The position numbers and the translations under genes are program-made. The notes under the pieces were generated by a model. It had not been told where the DNA came from and ran no database searches. It saw only the letters and a list, made by a program, of their open reading frames with translations. This document shows positions 23,001-36,462 of a DNA stretch of 64,000 bases, one piece after another; position 1 is the stretch's first letter, and the number at the start of each line of letters is the position of its first letter. Origin of the DNA: Knoxdaviesia capensis (Eukaryota > Ascomycota > Sordariomycetes > Microascales > Gondwanamycetaceae); the NCBI GenBank assembly GCA_001510575.1, contig LNGK01000003.1:1541755-1605754 (forward strand), given 5' to 3'.

Positions 23001-25567
23001 CCGGAAAGTGAGCTTACGACAAGAGGATGGATGAGAAAAACCTGGTTTGGCCAGAAACTGTATCTGCCGTGGCTCCTCGGCGACGACACAAGCTTAATAT
23101 TCTGCCTTGCGAGAGGGGGGGCCTGAACTAGCCTGGTCGAATCTCTCTCCTCCCCCCTCTCCTTTCCCCTTGTTATAACCTGGCCTCTCGGCATTTTGAG
23201 GCCGGATTCGAACAGAACAGAGAAAAGTCGTCCACTCTCCTCCCAGTCTATCTGGCGCTACTTAGTGAACTCTGAATAGTCTATTCTATAAGTCCAGTTC
23301 TATCAGTCGCCGTTCCCTACGCTGACTTGTACCACTTCAACAACTCCATCCCCGAGCTATGCTTTAGTCCAAGTGACAAGCCTTCACTAACGCGCTCTTG
23401 TGTAACTCCCTGCGAGTTTTAACCAGGGGGGGCAGATATGTGCTTAAACTTAGACAGAAAACGGATCCGTCGGCCACGAGAAGAAAGAAAAAGAAGACGT
23501 CCAGGCCTCCAAGCATCTCCAAGCCTGGCGTGTGTTCTCTGTTCCTCCCCCTGTTCCCTGTCCGGCGGTTAGCTCGCTGCCTCCGCCCGGAGAATGTCAA
23601 GCGGAGATTGAACGTGCTTGGAGTGTGTGCTTTGCTTCTTCCAAACCCACTTTAGCGGCGTGGGTGTGTGGCCTGGGCCTGGCCTAGGGTAGTCAGAGCT
23701 TATCAACACGCACGGCTCTAACGTGTTAAGTGTAAGTGTTGAGGTTAAACCATTCAGAGCTGGATGGCTGGTTAAAGGTGGAAGGGATTGCGAAGTCTAT
23801 TTGCTGGGGAACCCGGCAGACCACCAAGAGAACAAAAGAAAAAGAAATAAATAGATAAAGAAGCATGACAACAGCCCAAAAAGACTTAGTGTCCCGGACA
23901 TGAACCTGCGAATACCTGCCCGAGACCGTTGCTTGGCGCCTCGTCGACCAGACAGAACGAGAGAGAGAGCGAGAGAGAGAGACACCCGGGGCACATGGTG
24001 GCCAGCTGTGCAAATGCCGGGTTCTTTGGGCGGAGACGTCCTTGTCCGTCCTTCGCCTCAGTGACTGACGATGATGGCGTCCGTCACGCCAGCCCTTCTC
24101 ACGTCTGATATCGTTCATGCAAAGCGTGTTCCCCCCATTGCCCGTTTCGTTGCCGTGGTATATCTCTCTTTCTACCCAAAAAAGAAACAAAAAAAGAAAA
24201 AGGAAATATGCAACATCCAGCACACACACACACGCACCCTGGCCACACATCTGTGCGTCTGCATCATGCACGCCCTAGCCCCCAAAACGCATCAGCACCC
24301 ACTCTTCCTGTTGGCCTTTTCCAGTTATGATATGCCAGAACGGTCTGCGCGCATTAGAAAGACCACGCCGGCATGTGATTTTTGCGGTTTTCTGTTTCTT
24401 TTCTGATATCACAGAACACGCAAAGTTGACACGTCTGAAAAACGACTCTGCCAACAGACGAAACGCGGGATTCTTCTTTATATCAGGCTGCGAACACACA
24501 CACCCCCCCAGGATGTAATATGCAGTTGGTTCTGTCGTCGTCGTCTTATTGCATTATTCTGATCCCTTTTACAAATACCACCGAGCGAGACACTGCCAAA
24601 ACGGCCGCACAATACCAAGAGCCCGGGAATAAGAAAAAACGACCCCCAAGAAAAAGGGTTACACTGGGACAGAAGCGGGCACTTTCGGATTATTGATTTT
24701 CTTATTGAAGTACCTAGGATTAAAAAATACTGAAAGAAGAAACAAGAACTTGATCTCCGAGTGCATGGTGTCTGAGGCACAAAAAGCTACCGAGACAGCC
24801 ATCCGTGTCTCCAAGGACGTACGTCCCATAGTCGGGAAGCTAGAGAGAAGAATAGGAACATAAAAAAATCAAGAAAAGAAACTCGGGCAAGGTCCATATT
24901 AAACAGGGTTGAAGCAAAAGGTAAAGAGCAAAGCATGGAATAGCAATAATTAAGGCGCAAAACCGGTGTTCATCCGTCCACGGGGGGAATGATGATACCG
25001 AAGCAAGAAAAAACACGGGTTGTCCTGTCCCCCACTCGCCCCCTCCAGGAACAAAAGAAGATATCAAGACGAGACGACAGAACGAAGAGCAAGCAGTAAA
25101 AGCAGTAAAAACACTGGAAAATGGACGCAAGTCCAGGCCCCTCCCCTCCCCTTCCCTCCTGATCCCACGGCCAAAATGCCAGTGGGAATAAACCACAGTT
25201 GGGCTGACGCGAGTCTCTGTCTCAATCTCAGCATGGAAACGGGTGTCAAAAGCATAAAACAAAAAAAGAAAAACAGAAAACAACAAAAAACAGAAAACAA
25301 CAAGAACAGAAACTAAGGAAGATGAAAAGCAAGGCGAACGAAACAAGTGACAACTACCTCCAAGAAAAAAAACAGACTAGCCCGCCCACCCTCCAGACCC
25401 CGGAACAAATATGGGAGTGCCAACTTGTCACCTACAAGTCAATCATGCACTTGTGCAAGGGGGAAGTGCCAGTAGTAGTGAGTGGCTGGTGGCAGACGTG
25501 TAGCCCGCCGGCCCACCCCCTCCCCACCCCCAACCGGATGGACTCAGGCCACAGCAACAACGCCCGT

Positions 25568-28500
25568 TCACTTCTGGTCCTCCTGCTTGACACTGTCATC
25601 AACGGGCGCCGGGCTCCAGGCATAGCCACCCAGTCTGGCCGACGAAGCAGCAGCAGCAGCAGAAGAAGAAGCACCAGTCTGGGGCTGGTGGCGGTCTTCC
25701 TCGTCGGCCTCGGCGTGTCGGGACCCGGGCGACTCCAGCGCCAGCGAGTACATCAGGTCCGCCGGGTTCGCACAGGCAGGATCCTCAGGCTCGCTCGCGG
25801 CCGCAGGGTGCTGCTGCTGGTGCTGCTGCTGGTGGTGGTGGCCGTGGTGGTGGTGGTAGGCAGACGTCGCATGCTGCTGCTGCTGCTCGGCCATGTACAT
25901 GGCCGCACGGCGCTGGTAGCCGTGGTGGTGGTGGTAGTCAGATCCCGTGAGCAGAAGCTCCTGCTGGTGACGGTAGGGATCCTGGATGAATCCCTGGGCG
26001 GCGTAGCCAGGGTACGACGACGACGACGACGTCGACAGCGAGGCCACCATGGCCGGGGACCCAGCAGTTGAGCCCTGGGGCGAGAAGCCCGGGGTGGCAG
26101 CACCCCCACCAGCAGTAGCACTGGCCGACAGCGACGAGACAGGGGGGAACGAGTAGTGGTGGTTGTGGTGCTGGTGGGCAGTGCCCGCGCCCACGGAGGG
26201 GTGCATGTAGTACTGGTAGGAGGAGGACGAAGGCGTCGAGGCCGACGCACCCCCCGCAACAGACGAGAACCCCCCAATGGGCGCCGACGACGCCGACGGC
26301 GGATACGCCATGGGGAAGCCATCGCTGTCGACAAACGTGCGGTAGCCTGCGTACTGCTGTCTGTTGCCGGCGTGGCCGTACACACCGCCGTACTGCTGCT
26401 GCTGCTGCTGCTGCTGCATGTACGTGGACGCAGCCACGCCGGCCTCGCGCGCAGAGCTGCTGCTGCTGCTGCTGCTCATGCTGCGTGCGCCGCCGTGGTA
26501 GCGGCTGGACGCCCCGCCGACGCCGGCGGCCGCATACGGCCCGAGAACGTTGCGCCGCGCGCCGCTGCCGCCGCCTCTGCGGCCGGCGGACGCCGGGGTT
26601 TCCGTCGACGAGCCGCTGCTGTGCGTGCCGCGCCGCGCCCGGCCCGCGCCCGGAGACCCCGCGGCCGGCGAGCCCATGGCCGGCGTGTTGGCGCCGGAGC
26701 CCATGGCCACGTCGGCGGCGCCGCTGCCGTACTCGCCCCCGCCGCCGCTGCTGCTGCTGCCGGCCGCCGTGGCGCCGCGGTAGCGCGTGGTGCTCTGCAC
26801 GCCGGCGCCAACGGCCCACGGCTCCAGCACCCACAGAGACGTGCGGTTCCGGCTGGTGGTGGTCGATGCCGGCGGCGGCTGGCGGCCGGGGATGGTGGAG
26901 ATGTCCTGTCTGACAAAGGCCTGCAGTGTGAAGCGAGAGAGTCGGTGTCAGTTGAGAGAAGAGAAGAGAGTGAAGAATGGGAGGTTGCAAGGCCCACGCC
27001 CCCGGGCTTGTATCCACACCCCCCTGGGAAAGCCGCCTATCAATTAGGGGTTATAGGCCTGCGTGGCCTGTAGCTGGCCCCTGTGACACTTCACTTAGGG
27101 GCCACACCCGCTGTAAGGACACTGGAGCTAAACTTCCCCGTGTAAGTGCCAGTGCCTGCAACCCCGAGAATGCCCCAAACGACCACCCACACCACACCAA
27201 ATCCCACCCAACAACCCGCAAAAAAAAAGAAATCAAATAAATAAAAAAGAAGGAAGAGGAAGAGCAAGAAAAAAAAAAGGAAAAAAAGAAAAAAAAAAGA
27301 AGAGAAAAAATGTCCACTTACCCCGTTCATGCTGAGATTGTGCCGGATGCTGTTCTGCCAGCCCTTGCTAACTTCGTCCTTGACCTTGTTGGTGTTCTCG
27401 CGGAACCACTGGTAGAGCTCCTGAAGCGTCATGGCGTGGTCGGGACGGCTCATAAATGCCTGGTAGATCAGCTGCGAGTACGCCGGATCGTCCTCGCGCG
27501 CCGCCGCCGGCGAGGCCGATGCCGACATGCCGCCCGCGGGGGACATCGCCGTGGCATACGCGTTGTCGTAGGCACTACCGGCAGTGCTGTCGCTGCGGGC
27601 CCAGCCCTGCTGCATGCCAAGCGCCGGCGACTGCTGGTGGTGCGAGGCGGCGGCGGCGGCGGCGCTGGTCATGTAGGGCTGGAACGGCAGCCCGGAGTAG
27701 GCGGCCGCCATGGGCGACGGGCTCATGGCAAAGTCGCTGGCGGTGGCCGCGTCGTGCTGGAAGTGCGGGTGCGCGCCGGAGAAGCCGTGGATCGGGTCGT
27801 CGTCGCCCGGCGCCGTGGGGTGGTAGGCCGACGTGTAGGGCGACGCCGACACCGTGGCGTGCGAAGAAAAGCCGTCAATGGCGGGCGACATCGGGGACGC
27901 ACACGAGGCCGGAGTGGCCGCGCCGCCAGTGGCCCGCCGGAACACGGTCGACTGGCTGCCCATCGAGCCGGTCGAGGCGGTCGACAGGCACGGCGACGGC
28001 GCCGAGAGGTAGGGCACGTGGCTGGGCAGCGTGCAGCTGCGCGGGGACGCCGGCGACGGCTGGTAGGCCATGGCGGCGTCGGCGTCGGCGTCGGTGGCCG
28101 CGGCCGTGGGCGTGATGGTGGGCGAGGCACGCAGTGTGTAGGCCGGCTCGCAGTCGTCGTAGCCCGACGGCTGCGGCGACGGCCAGTACGTCTGCGGGGC
28201 GAACTGCGTGATGGGCGGCTGGTGCTGAAGCTGAAGCTGGAGGGAGTAGCTAGGTGGCGAGCCTGCATCGCCCGCCACCGAGCCGGAGAAGGCAGAGTCG
28301 ACGGCTGTCGACGCCATGGTGGTGGCGTCAACACCCGTAGTCTCGGCGCCGACCATCACAGAGTCGTCGGCCGGTTCAGCAAACGCAGCCTCGACGGACT
28401 GGTGGTGGTGGTGATGATGGTGGTATCGCGCCTGCTGCTGCTGCTGCTGCTGCGAGGAGCTGGCGTCGGCTGATGCAGCGGAGTGCATGGTGGGCGACGA

Positions 28501-28695
28501 GGCGGTGGTGTTTGGCGGGTCCACGGTGGGCGAGCGGTGATAAAGGAGGGATGAGGAAGTTTGCGAGAGCTGGTGGTTGTGGTGGCTGTGATGGCCTTGG
28601 TCAGCGTGTTGTTGCTGTTGCTGCTGGTCTTGGAGATGTTGCTGCCGATGCTGCTGCTCCTGATAGTAGTTTCCGGCTGTCAAGGGAACCCGCAT
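25568..28695 (-). CDS. Forkhead-domain transcription factor
   Basis: Two exons, 28695-27322 and 26920-25568, are joined across a 401-nt intron (GTAAGT donor, CTGCAG acceptor). The product is 908 residues. The forkhead DNA-binding domain spans about residues 403-506. It includes AYSQLIYQAFMS and the recognition helix GWQNSIRHNLSMNG, split from AFVRQD by the intron right after the helix. It closes with WVLEPWAVGAGVQSTTRYR. This WVLEP...STTRYR ending is typical of a filamentous-fungal forkhead group that includes regulators of sexual development; I cannot name the orthologue. The flanks are low complexity: Gln and His runs in exon 1, then Gln, Ser, Gly and His runs in exon 2. The first wing carries a Pro-rich stretch where others are basic. 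Deserts of 16 and 9 kb on either side suggest extensive regulation. Confidence 0.9.
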
Positions 28696-29524
28696 TTCAA
28701 GACTATAGCAAACAAGTCGCTATGGCAAAGAGTTGTGAGCTGGCAGGGAAGCAGGGAAGAGGCTAGAGGGAGAGAGCCTGAAACTGGAGACAGCGATGGT
28801 GCTTTGTTCCAAGTCTGGAGGTATGATAGTGTGAATGGAATGCAGAGAAAAAGACAAGTTGACAAGAAGAACGAAGAAGAAGAACGAAGAAGAAGGAAGA
28901 AGAAGGAAATGTGAATAAAGAAATAATGAACAGGAGCCTCCGATATAGTTGTATGGAAAGGGGGGAATGGGAAAGACAGAAGAAGGACAGGAGCTGGGTG
29001 ATGGGGGGGGGTATAAGTAGGAAGTGTGACTTTAGAGAAGGGTGGGAAGAAGATAAAGTATAGAGCTAGGAGGGAAGAGAACCAGGGAGAGACTGAAGGT
29101 GCTATTATAGTGTCAGAAAGTCAAAAGACCGGCAGCTGTGACACTTAGACGGAGTCCTATATTCAAGGGAGCAAAAGGAAAGTCAGAGAGTGTGAGAGAG
29201 AGGGTGGCACAGAGCAGGAGAGAAGAACCAGTAGGCGAGGGTATGTAGCTATATGTATGTGAGATATGGCGTTTGACAGTGGAGGTGGAGTCTGGGAAGG
29301 ACAGAGAGGGACTCTGGGGTGTGGGGGCAGGAGAAGAGAATAAGAAGAGAGGGAGAGGAACACAGAGAGGCCAAGATAGAGATAGAGAGAGACAGGGAAG
29401 GCCAGAGGGCGTGTAATTGGCCCGACCGGGGACTGGGAGACACCCTTCCTTTTTTCTTTCTTTTTTCTTTCTATTTCTTTTTCACTTCCGGAAATAGATT
29501 AAGGCCGTGGAAGCGTCCAGATTG

Positions 29525-29525
29525 G

Positions 29526-29557
<32 letters not shown>
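29525..29557. repeat. (GA)n tract
   Basis: A GA run with one AA interruption, within the purine-rich block. Confidence 0.9.
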
Positions 29558-31423
29558 CACCAGGAACCATGAATGACCGTGTATCCCAACGGGCCCGCAA
29601 CCCTAAGCGGGTGTGAATCATAGAATGAGGAACTGGCAGACGGGGAAGAAGAAGACGGCAGAAACGGCGAGCGTCTGGGCCACGGGAGAATCCGGGACAG
29701 ACCACGGAAACACGTAGACCAGGAGAGGGTTGTTTGGGGTGAAACCGGGAGACGATGACATGATGGGGGAGACGGGCAATCAACAGCAGGCAAGCAGCGT
29801 GGGCAGGCGTCTTGTTTGTCTGGGGAAGAGGGCAAGTCACGGAGAAGCGAGAGAGAGAGAGGGGGGAGCAGGACAGAGTCACCCCGAGAGAGAGAGAGAG
29901 AAGATAGACTTACCGATCAGGGAAACAGAGTCGTCTAAACGGGCGATGTGTCGACGATCGAAGATGTGGAAAAAAAGAAGAAAAAACCTGGCGATGCTGG
30001 GGGGTTTGGTAAACGAGAGTGGAAGGTGACGAGAGAAGAGAAGTGTGTGTCTCATTGTGTTGGAGTGGGAGACGGCGACTGTTATAAGAGCCGAGAGGGA
30101 CATAACATATACATGTACTTGCTACGTGGGGATACAGACAGCCAGATGTCCATGAGGCCGTGGGCGGAGCACGGCATAGTAGCTGGCCCGGACTATGACT
30201 GTGTGTGTCCTCTCGGCGTTTCCCTCTCTTATTCACGACCAGGCCTGATTCACAGACGGTCTTTTACAGTGGAAGAGAGGCCGGGAGAGCTGTCCAGTGG
30301 CTAGATTCATGCAGATGCATAACCGGAAGAGAATACAAAACGAGAATAGAAATACTAGATGGGGGGACGGACTGGCGAAGGGGTGTGAGAGTGTGTTCGT
30401 TCTCCTGCGCTTGTGTGATGGTGTGGGGTGGAGAGAAGATGGAGACTGCATGCGAAAGGGAGAGTCAAATAAATTAAAATACGAACATTAGATAGAATAA
30501 AATGTAGAATGATAGGAAAAGAAAAAAATACAAGTGAGAAGTGAAAAGTGAAATATGAAAAGACGGGGAGTGTAGACAAAGGATCATCTGGCGACCAGAC
30601 CTTTTGAGAAAAGGTTGGGGGGGTGTGATGAGGCCGGAAAGTCTGTGTGGATAGAAGAGAGAGAGAGAGGGAGAGAGAAGAAGAGGCTGTCTCCATGTAT
30701 AAAAACAAATAAAATAAAAAATAAAAAATAAAATACAAACCACAACAGGCGAAAAGTGGCCGAAGACCAGAAGATTTCAGGTCACTATAGCCACAGGGTG
30801 CTTGCCCCTAAGGAAGCAGCTGGAGTCGCCCGGTCAATAGCGCATAGCTCGCCTAGAGTGTGAGAATCTATAGCACACCTCCAGCCCTGAGCTTCAGTTT
30901 TGGCAGCAGGGGCACTTACACACGCCAGTCCGGGAATCATCTTAGGGTTAGACCCACACCTACACACACACACTCACTCACACACTCACACACCGACAAA
31001 CACCATCTGCAGACATCGTCGTTAACCGCACACCCACCCACCCGCTCTCTCTCCCTCTTTATCTCTCTCTTTCTCTCTACACCTCCTATTCTTCATCAAG
31101 CGGCTCACTATCCCAGAGTGTCCCCGTCGCCACGGCCGTCCACCGCCTCTGCACAAAATCCCCTCCCATCGTCTCCGGAACGGATGTCCACCGCTCCCGG
31201 AGCTTCATCCACTCTTGCGCCATGCCCGCCGCCGCGCTTCCGCTTTAACTAGTCGCAATAGTCCAGCTGCCGATTCTGTCGATGTATTGGAGGCAGCAGG
31301 CTGGAGTAGCCGCCGACGGGCCCTGGGGAAAGCAGAGTCAAAACCGAGGCTTTTACCTGCTCCCTTCATCCCGAAGCTGGCCCCCTGTATCCAACAAAGA
31401 ACAGCCACACCACAGACCACCGT

Positions 31424-31453
31424 GTATATATATATATACATATATATATATAT
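31424..31453. repeat. (TA)n microsatellite
   Basis: A TA run with one C interruption; locally very low melting. Confidence 0.92.
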
Positions 31454-32501
31454 AAATCCATATTTTCCATCTACGCTCTGCTCTCCGCCTCGGCCCTGGA
31501 ATGTGCTCTGCATCGTCCACGTTCTGCAGTAAAAAAAGAAGAAAAAAACAATGGTCGACCTGGGTGTTGCCTCCCACTGCTGCTCTACGTCTCTCTCTCC
31601 CTCCATGCATCCATCTATCTCTCTCCAGTCCGGGGCATTGAGTCCTCAGGCTCGGCACAATCCAAAATAGACCGTCTCTCGCATTCGCGGGCTCCCGTCC
31701 GGCCTCCGCTCATCGCCTCACGCAAGTCCCTGCATCCACCACTGTAACTCTCCCTTCGGGCTCCTCCTGCACCTTCTACACCTCCAGCTCCTCCTCCCGT
31801 GTCTCTCCCCCTTCTCGGCGCCACTTCGTTTGTCTGTCCCCGGGCCTCTCTGGTTCGTGGACACACATACACACATACAGTATACACATACACACACACA
31901 CGCCCCCCAGAGACGGTCGATCTGTATCGACTGTGTGGGTGATCTTCAGCTTGTTTATCTGTTCCCGGTCTTCAGCTGCCGCCCAGTCCCATATTCCGGG
32001 TTTCTCTCTCACCCTCTCTCTCCTCTCTTCGTAATCTCTCTCCCACTCCCGCACATCAGTGAATCACAACCCGGCCAGCTCCCGTACAAACTTTCTCCCT
32101 CTCTTATCCCCCCAATGTAGAATACCCAGTCCCCATATATGTGCCCTCAGCTGTACCATGCACGCATCCTCTTACTGTCCGGCTCCCCTCTTAGCTGGGG
32201 ATGTATTTTCCTGTTTGAGAAGATGGGCCCCTCGTTTGAGCTTTCCCGTTTTCTCTCACTCTGATTGACTCCTCTTTTCTTTTCATAAAATAATGAAAAC
32301 ATTCTCGGCCTCTTCCTGTCTGTGTTGCTCAAACCAGGAAATGGTTAAAATGAAAGATGCATAACTCCATCCAGCTTGGATGCAAACACCTTGTGCGTGC
32401 AAACTGTTGCCTCCTGCCCATCCACACACACCCCCCACCCCTTCTTCCTTTCTCCTCTTTCGTCAACGTGTTGGGACAACACACAGACACCACACGCCCC
32501 C

Positions 32502-32568
32502 NNNNNNNNNNNNNNNNNNNNNNNNNNNNNNNNNNNNNNNNNNNNNNNNNNNNNNNNNNNNNNNNNNN
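32502..32568. other. Sequencing gap (67 N)
   Basis: 67 undetermined bases with a run of five C on the left and seven C on the right. The gap most likely replaces a C homopolymer or G-quadruplex-forming tract that could not be read. Its true length is unknown. Confidence 0.98.
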
Positions 32569-35500
32569 CCCCCCCAACCTCTCTGTCCTGCCGCTGCTCC
32601 ATTGAGCCGTCGACCTCTCTGGTTGCCCTTCGCCCAGCGCTGACTGGTGGCTGTTCTGTGACTGGACAACCCTCCCCGCAACTCTGCTGTATTTGCCTCC
32701 GTATCGTGCCGGTGATGTGTTCTGTGATTCAAGATGTTCGTCTGCTCGGTATACATTCCCTCCGTGTCACTGCAAAGTGTGTACCGTCAAAGGACAATTA
32801 CAGTCCCTCCACACCACTGTTACTGCTCTCTTCTGTGGCCTCTTTCGTTCAAGGCGTTCTCATCTCCCCTCCCAGCTCAGCACCCATCCCAACTGCCCAA
32901 GCTGCATTGTGCCTCATCCCGGCTGCCAAGTGTCCCCGGTTCCGTCCTCTCTCCTTCACTATGCTTATCATCCTATCGACTGACTGGTCCTCTTGTGTCC
33001 AGGTGGTGTCTTGCTCCTCTTGCCCGATTGCTCAGATTGCGTAGACAACTGAACAGGGGGGGCAGGGAAGAATCATAACACCGGCCTGTGGAGTGACAGA
33101 CAGAGCCAGCGAGCCAGCCCACCACAGGTTACGCGAGCGAGAAATTGCGTGAGCCAGATGTGCATATCGCCATCTGATGCAGCTGGGGAGGAAGAAAGAA
33201 AGTCACATATCACTTTTTTGTCCCATTCGCCAGTGACCAGGGGAGTCGGTGCCACTCCCCGCCCCCCAAGCGCTGCCTACGGAATATGTCTGGATGAACA
33301 GTCTCCAGCTCGCCAGAGCGAATTTTACAGCACGATGCCGTGTACAGCGGAGACCAGTGGCGAGACGAACAGTCACTTCAACTCTGTGTGAGCGTGTGTG
33401 AGAGTGTGTGTGTACGCCGACGATAAGGGGCAGGCGGGAACACGGAACAGAACACACGCCTGCGCTGTGCGGCTTGCCCAACCTGCCCATCCAGGTACAC
33501 TGCTGTGCACAAGTGACTGAGAGTACGCCTGCAAAACACATCACGGTGATGCTGTCTTTTCGATTTTGGTTTTCTTGCCTTTCTTTCCGTCGTGCTGGCC
33601 AGTCTTCACCGACCTGGCAGTTCTCTTTTTGTCCCTGCCTTGTTGGGATCCTGGCACGACCGTGGCATGGCGGCTTGTTTGTGCTGGGTGTAGAGTGGTC
33701 GTTGATGCGGTCTCGGTGACGAGGCGTGACCGAGATGTATGTGTGAAAGTTGTTGAGAGCCGGACGTGGTGATGACTTTGTAGGTGAAAGGACAGCTGAG
33801 TTGTGTTCAAGGCTTCCCCCTTTTTGCATCTTCCCGTAGACTCACACCCTCTCTTTGTATGTATCCTCCTATCGTGGGCGCTGCTGCTGGCTGCCCACCA
33901 ACTTCCTCATCCCGCACCTCCAGAATCTTGCTGCATCCCATCCTTCTGCCCCCTTCCACACCCTCTTCCGCATCCTCCATGTTGCGGTATCCAAACCATA
34001 AAGACCACGATGCACTCTTCCGTCCAACCACCACGGATGGAGGCACATACCCCCCTAATTCCGTTCCTGTGTGCTCCTCACCGTTCTTTCTGTTGATATC
34101 TAGTTTCGGAAGCCAGACGGGCTATCTAGACTCACCGCTTGTATTCCAGGAATTCAGCGTGGACGCCAGACGGCCTCTCTGTCGGCCTGGGTCTCCCGCG
34201 GAGGAATGTTGAGGCCGTCTACCACCACACGAGAGATCCTACGACTCCGTATTCGGCGGTTTCTCCGGGCGTGGATCACACCCGCTGTTCACCAACACAG
34301 AAAGTTGGGTGTGTGAAGCCACGGGAGACTTTTTCGTATTGTGTGTCCCATCTCCAAATTCGGACACTGCCTTCTTTTCACGGCATTGTTGGTCCTGCTC
34401 GCCAGCGGGTCCTGGCAGATTTTCCCTTCTCGGACAGAGTGTACACCGTTTTTGTGTATCTCCCGTGGATGGAACGTTCCCAGGACGCTTCCTATAGAAA
34501 AGAAACCAGCACAAAAACACCATTTCTTTCTTCTTGTTTGTAAGTGCCATCCCCGGCAGAAACACGCACATGGAAGTCACCCCCAATCGGCTGCCTGCAA
34601 TGCTGTGGCCGACGCCGATGGACGTATACACACATATATCTCCGATACCATCGCTTAAACTGCGTGCGTGGAACGTCACCGTGGGCCGCCAGGAACAGCT
34701 TTCCTAACTGGACTCCCATGGCCATGTGCATCTATCCAGATACCGCTCAGAATGGCATGTTTCATGTCCTCCCGGCTGTCTGTGTAGATCCCGAAGTCAT
34801 CGAATCAGGAAGAAAGAGCCTGGAGCCCTGTCCTTCGGTTGATACACCTCAAGGGACGGAAGAAGACTGTATTCCGGCTGGTTGATGACTGGCTCTGCTT
34901 CTCTCGCCTCTTCGCTGCAGGCATTGGTGTTACCCACGCTACTCTCCAGACCGGTTCCCCCGATAGTGGTGTCCCCCGCCAGCCAGGCCGCCACTCGCCT
35001 TCCGATACTCCATGCCTTCCCATCTCGACACTCCTCTTGTCCGAAGCTCCAAGCTCCGCCGCTGCAGTGTCCAGGCCCAGACGTACCCTGTGGCAGCCCA
35101 GCCCGGGACGTCGCCCCGGTCGGCAGCGTGCATATATCCAGGACCGGGGTGGGGCAGCAATATACCTGCAGAGTACCTCTTCCCAGAGCCTCCTCGCCAC
35201 CGTTCTGTTTTCTCTGCCCGTCTGCATTCCACCTCGTGGGGTTGCACACCGCGGTGTTTCGCTCGCGTTCTGAGGAAAAAGAAAAAGCGCCACCTGCTGG
35301 GGGACGGATCCGTGTCTGCTTCTGGAGCTTCCATGTCGGCAGCCGTGGCGGGTCGAAGGCCAGAAAGAAGGCAAGGGGAAGCACAGGCCGATGGGATCGA
35401 TCAGAGGTATATTGGCGCCACTGCTATAGAACGGGACTTTGTAGACGTGGGATATTGGCTGTGAAGATGCAAACAAACGACACACTGCGGGACTTCCATT

Positions 35501-36422
35501 AAAAATGTTGGGGGTTAGTCGTAAGGGGGTCCTAGTGTGGGAGTGTGTGTGTATCTTTGCTTCGCCTCGTGGTATTCTTTCCCACTGATATTGTTCTTGC
35601 ATCGCGTATACGCCGCAGATCCAGCATCGGGGGCCCGAAAAGGACCAGAGCAAACAACAGGAGACCAACTGGCTGCTACGGTGGTCTCAGCGCTTCACGG
35701 AAGAAAGGAAAAGGGAAATCCTCCAGTTTTACGTTGTCGTTGAACGCTCTCTTCCACGTGCATCAAGCATTCCTCGCCTGTTCCCCTGACCAGCCAGTTT
35801 CCTGAGCGTGGCTTCTGAAGTGGCCACCACATGGCATCTCTATCCCCCTCTCGTCTTCTACACACATTCGCTGGTGTCAAGCTGTTCTTTTTGGCTGTTT
35901 TGCGTTCCCTTCACTGATATGCCAACACCTCGCGTTCATGCCCCTGCCCTTGAACCGCCGTCGCGAAACGGCCGGACGGAGACGGCGGCATGTCAGTTTC
36001 CGCCGTTTCTAGAATGTCTCTCAGATCCCCTGGCCAGGGTGGTGGTGATCTCCGTGGAATCGTGCGCAGGCTGAAAGCACGCCGTGTTGCACGAAGGAGA
36101 AAGAGAAGGGGGGAACAAAGCTACATGGGTATATACATAAGCCGGAGGTGGCCAGTATGCTCAACGCTGGACTTTGTACGCACACCCAGACACTGGTGGC
36201 TCTGGTGCCGTAGAGTCCCCGTGTTACTCTCCCGTACTAGCCTAGAGAGGCCCTTTCCCCTCTGCAACCGACATCCACTCTCCGCTCGCTCACCCATACC
36301 AATCACCCAGCCGGGTTATATATAGGTCATGCACTTTGGGCCACCGTGAATAAGGGAGGGGGAGGGGGGGGGCAACAGAAAACTGGGCACAATAAACCAA
36401 AGAACCAACACGTCCTTCTATC

Positions 36423-36424
<2 letters not shown>

Positions 36425-36460
<36 letters not shown>
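36425..36460. repeat. (CT)n microsatellite
   Basis: A pure CT run of about 35 bases. Confidence 0.93.

Positions 36461-36462
<2 letters not shown>

Larger units (their letters stand above)
9234..25567. other. 16.3-kb gene desert with microsatellites
   Basis: No frame here shows a recognisable protein family. The longest, 13420-14325 (301 codons), has an atypical composition and no ATG at its start. The region is not AT-collapsed as RIP-treated DNA would be. It is rich in (CA)n/(GT)n, (GA)n, C/T tracts and homopolymers. Plus-strand pyrimidine tracts are dense at 14.1-16.3 kb. Strings resembling splice donors occur on the plus strand (for example 16429, 17618, 18916), so unannotated non-coding transcripts are possible. 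It lies 3' of the forkhead gene and 3' of nej1. Confidence 0.6.

Noticed and set aside
23160..23215. tRNA B-box-like GTTCGAATCC (minus strand)
   Set aside because: The flanks cannot form a T stem or an acceptor stem, and no A box lies at the right distance.
9234..25567. CRISPR array or direct-repeat system
   Set aside because: The repeats are simple microsatellites without regular spacers, and the genome is eukaryotic.
27310..28473. 387-codon plus-strand frame
   Set aside because: An antisense shadow of the repeat-rich forkhead exon 1.
34797..35668. Frames of 130-287 codons open on both strands
   Set aside because: Four to six overlapping frames are open at once in GC-rich DNA, and none has a recognisable motif or a clear start.
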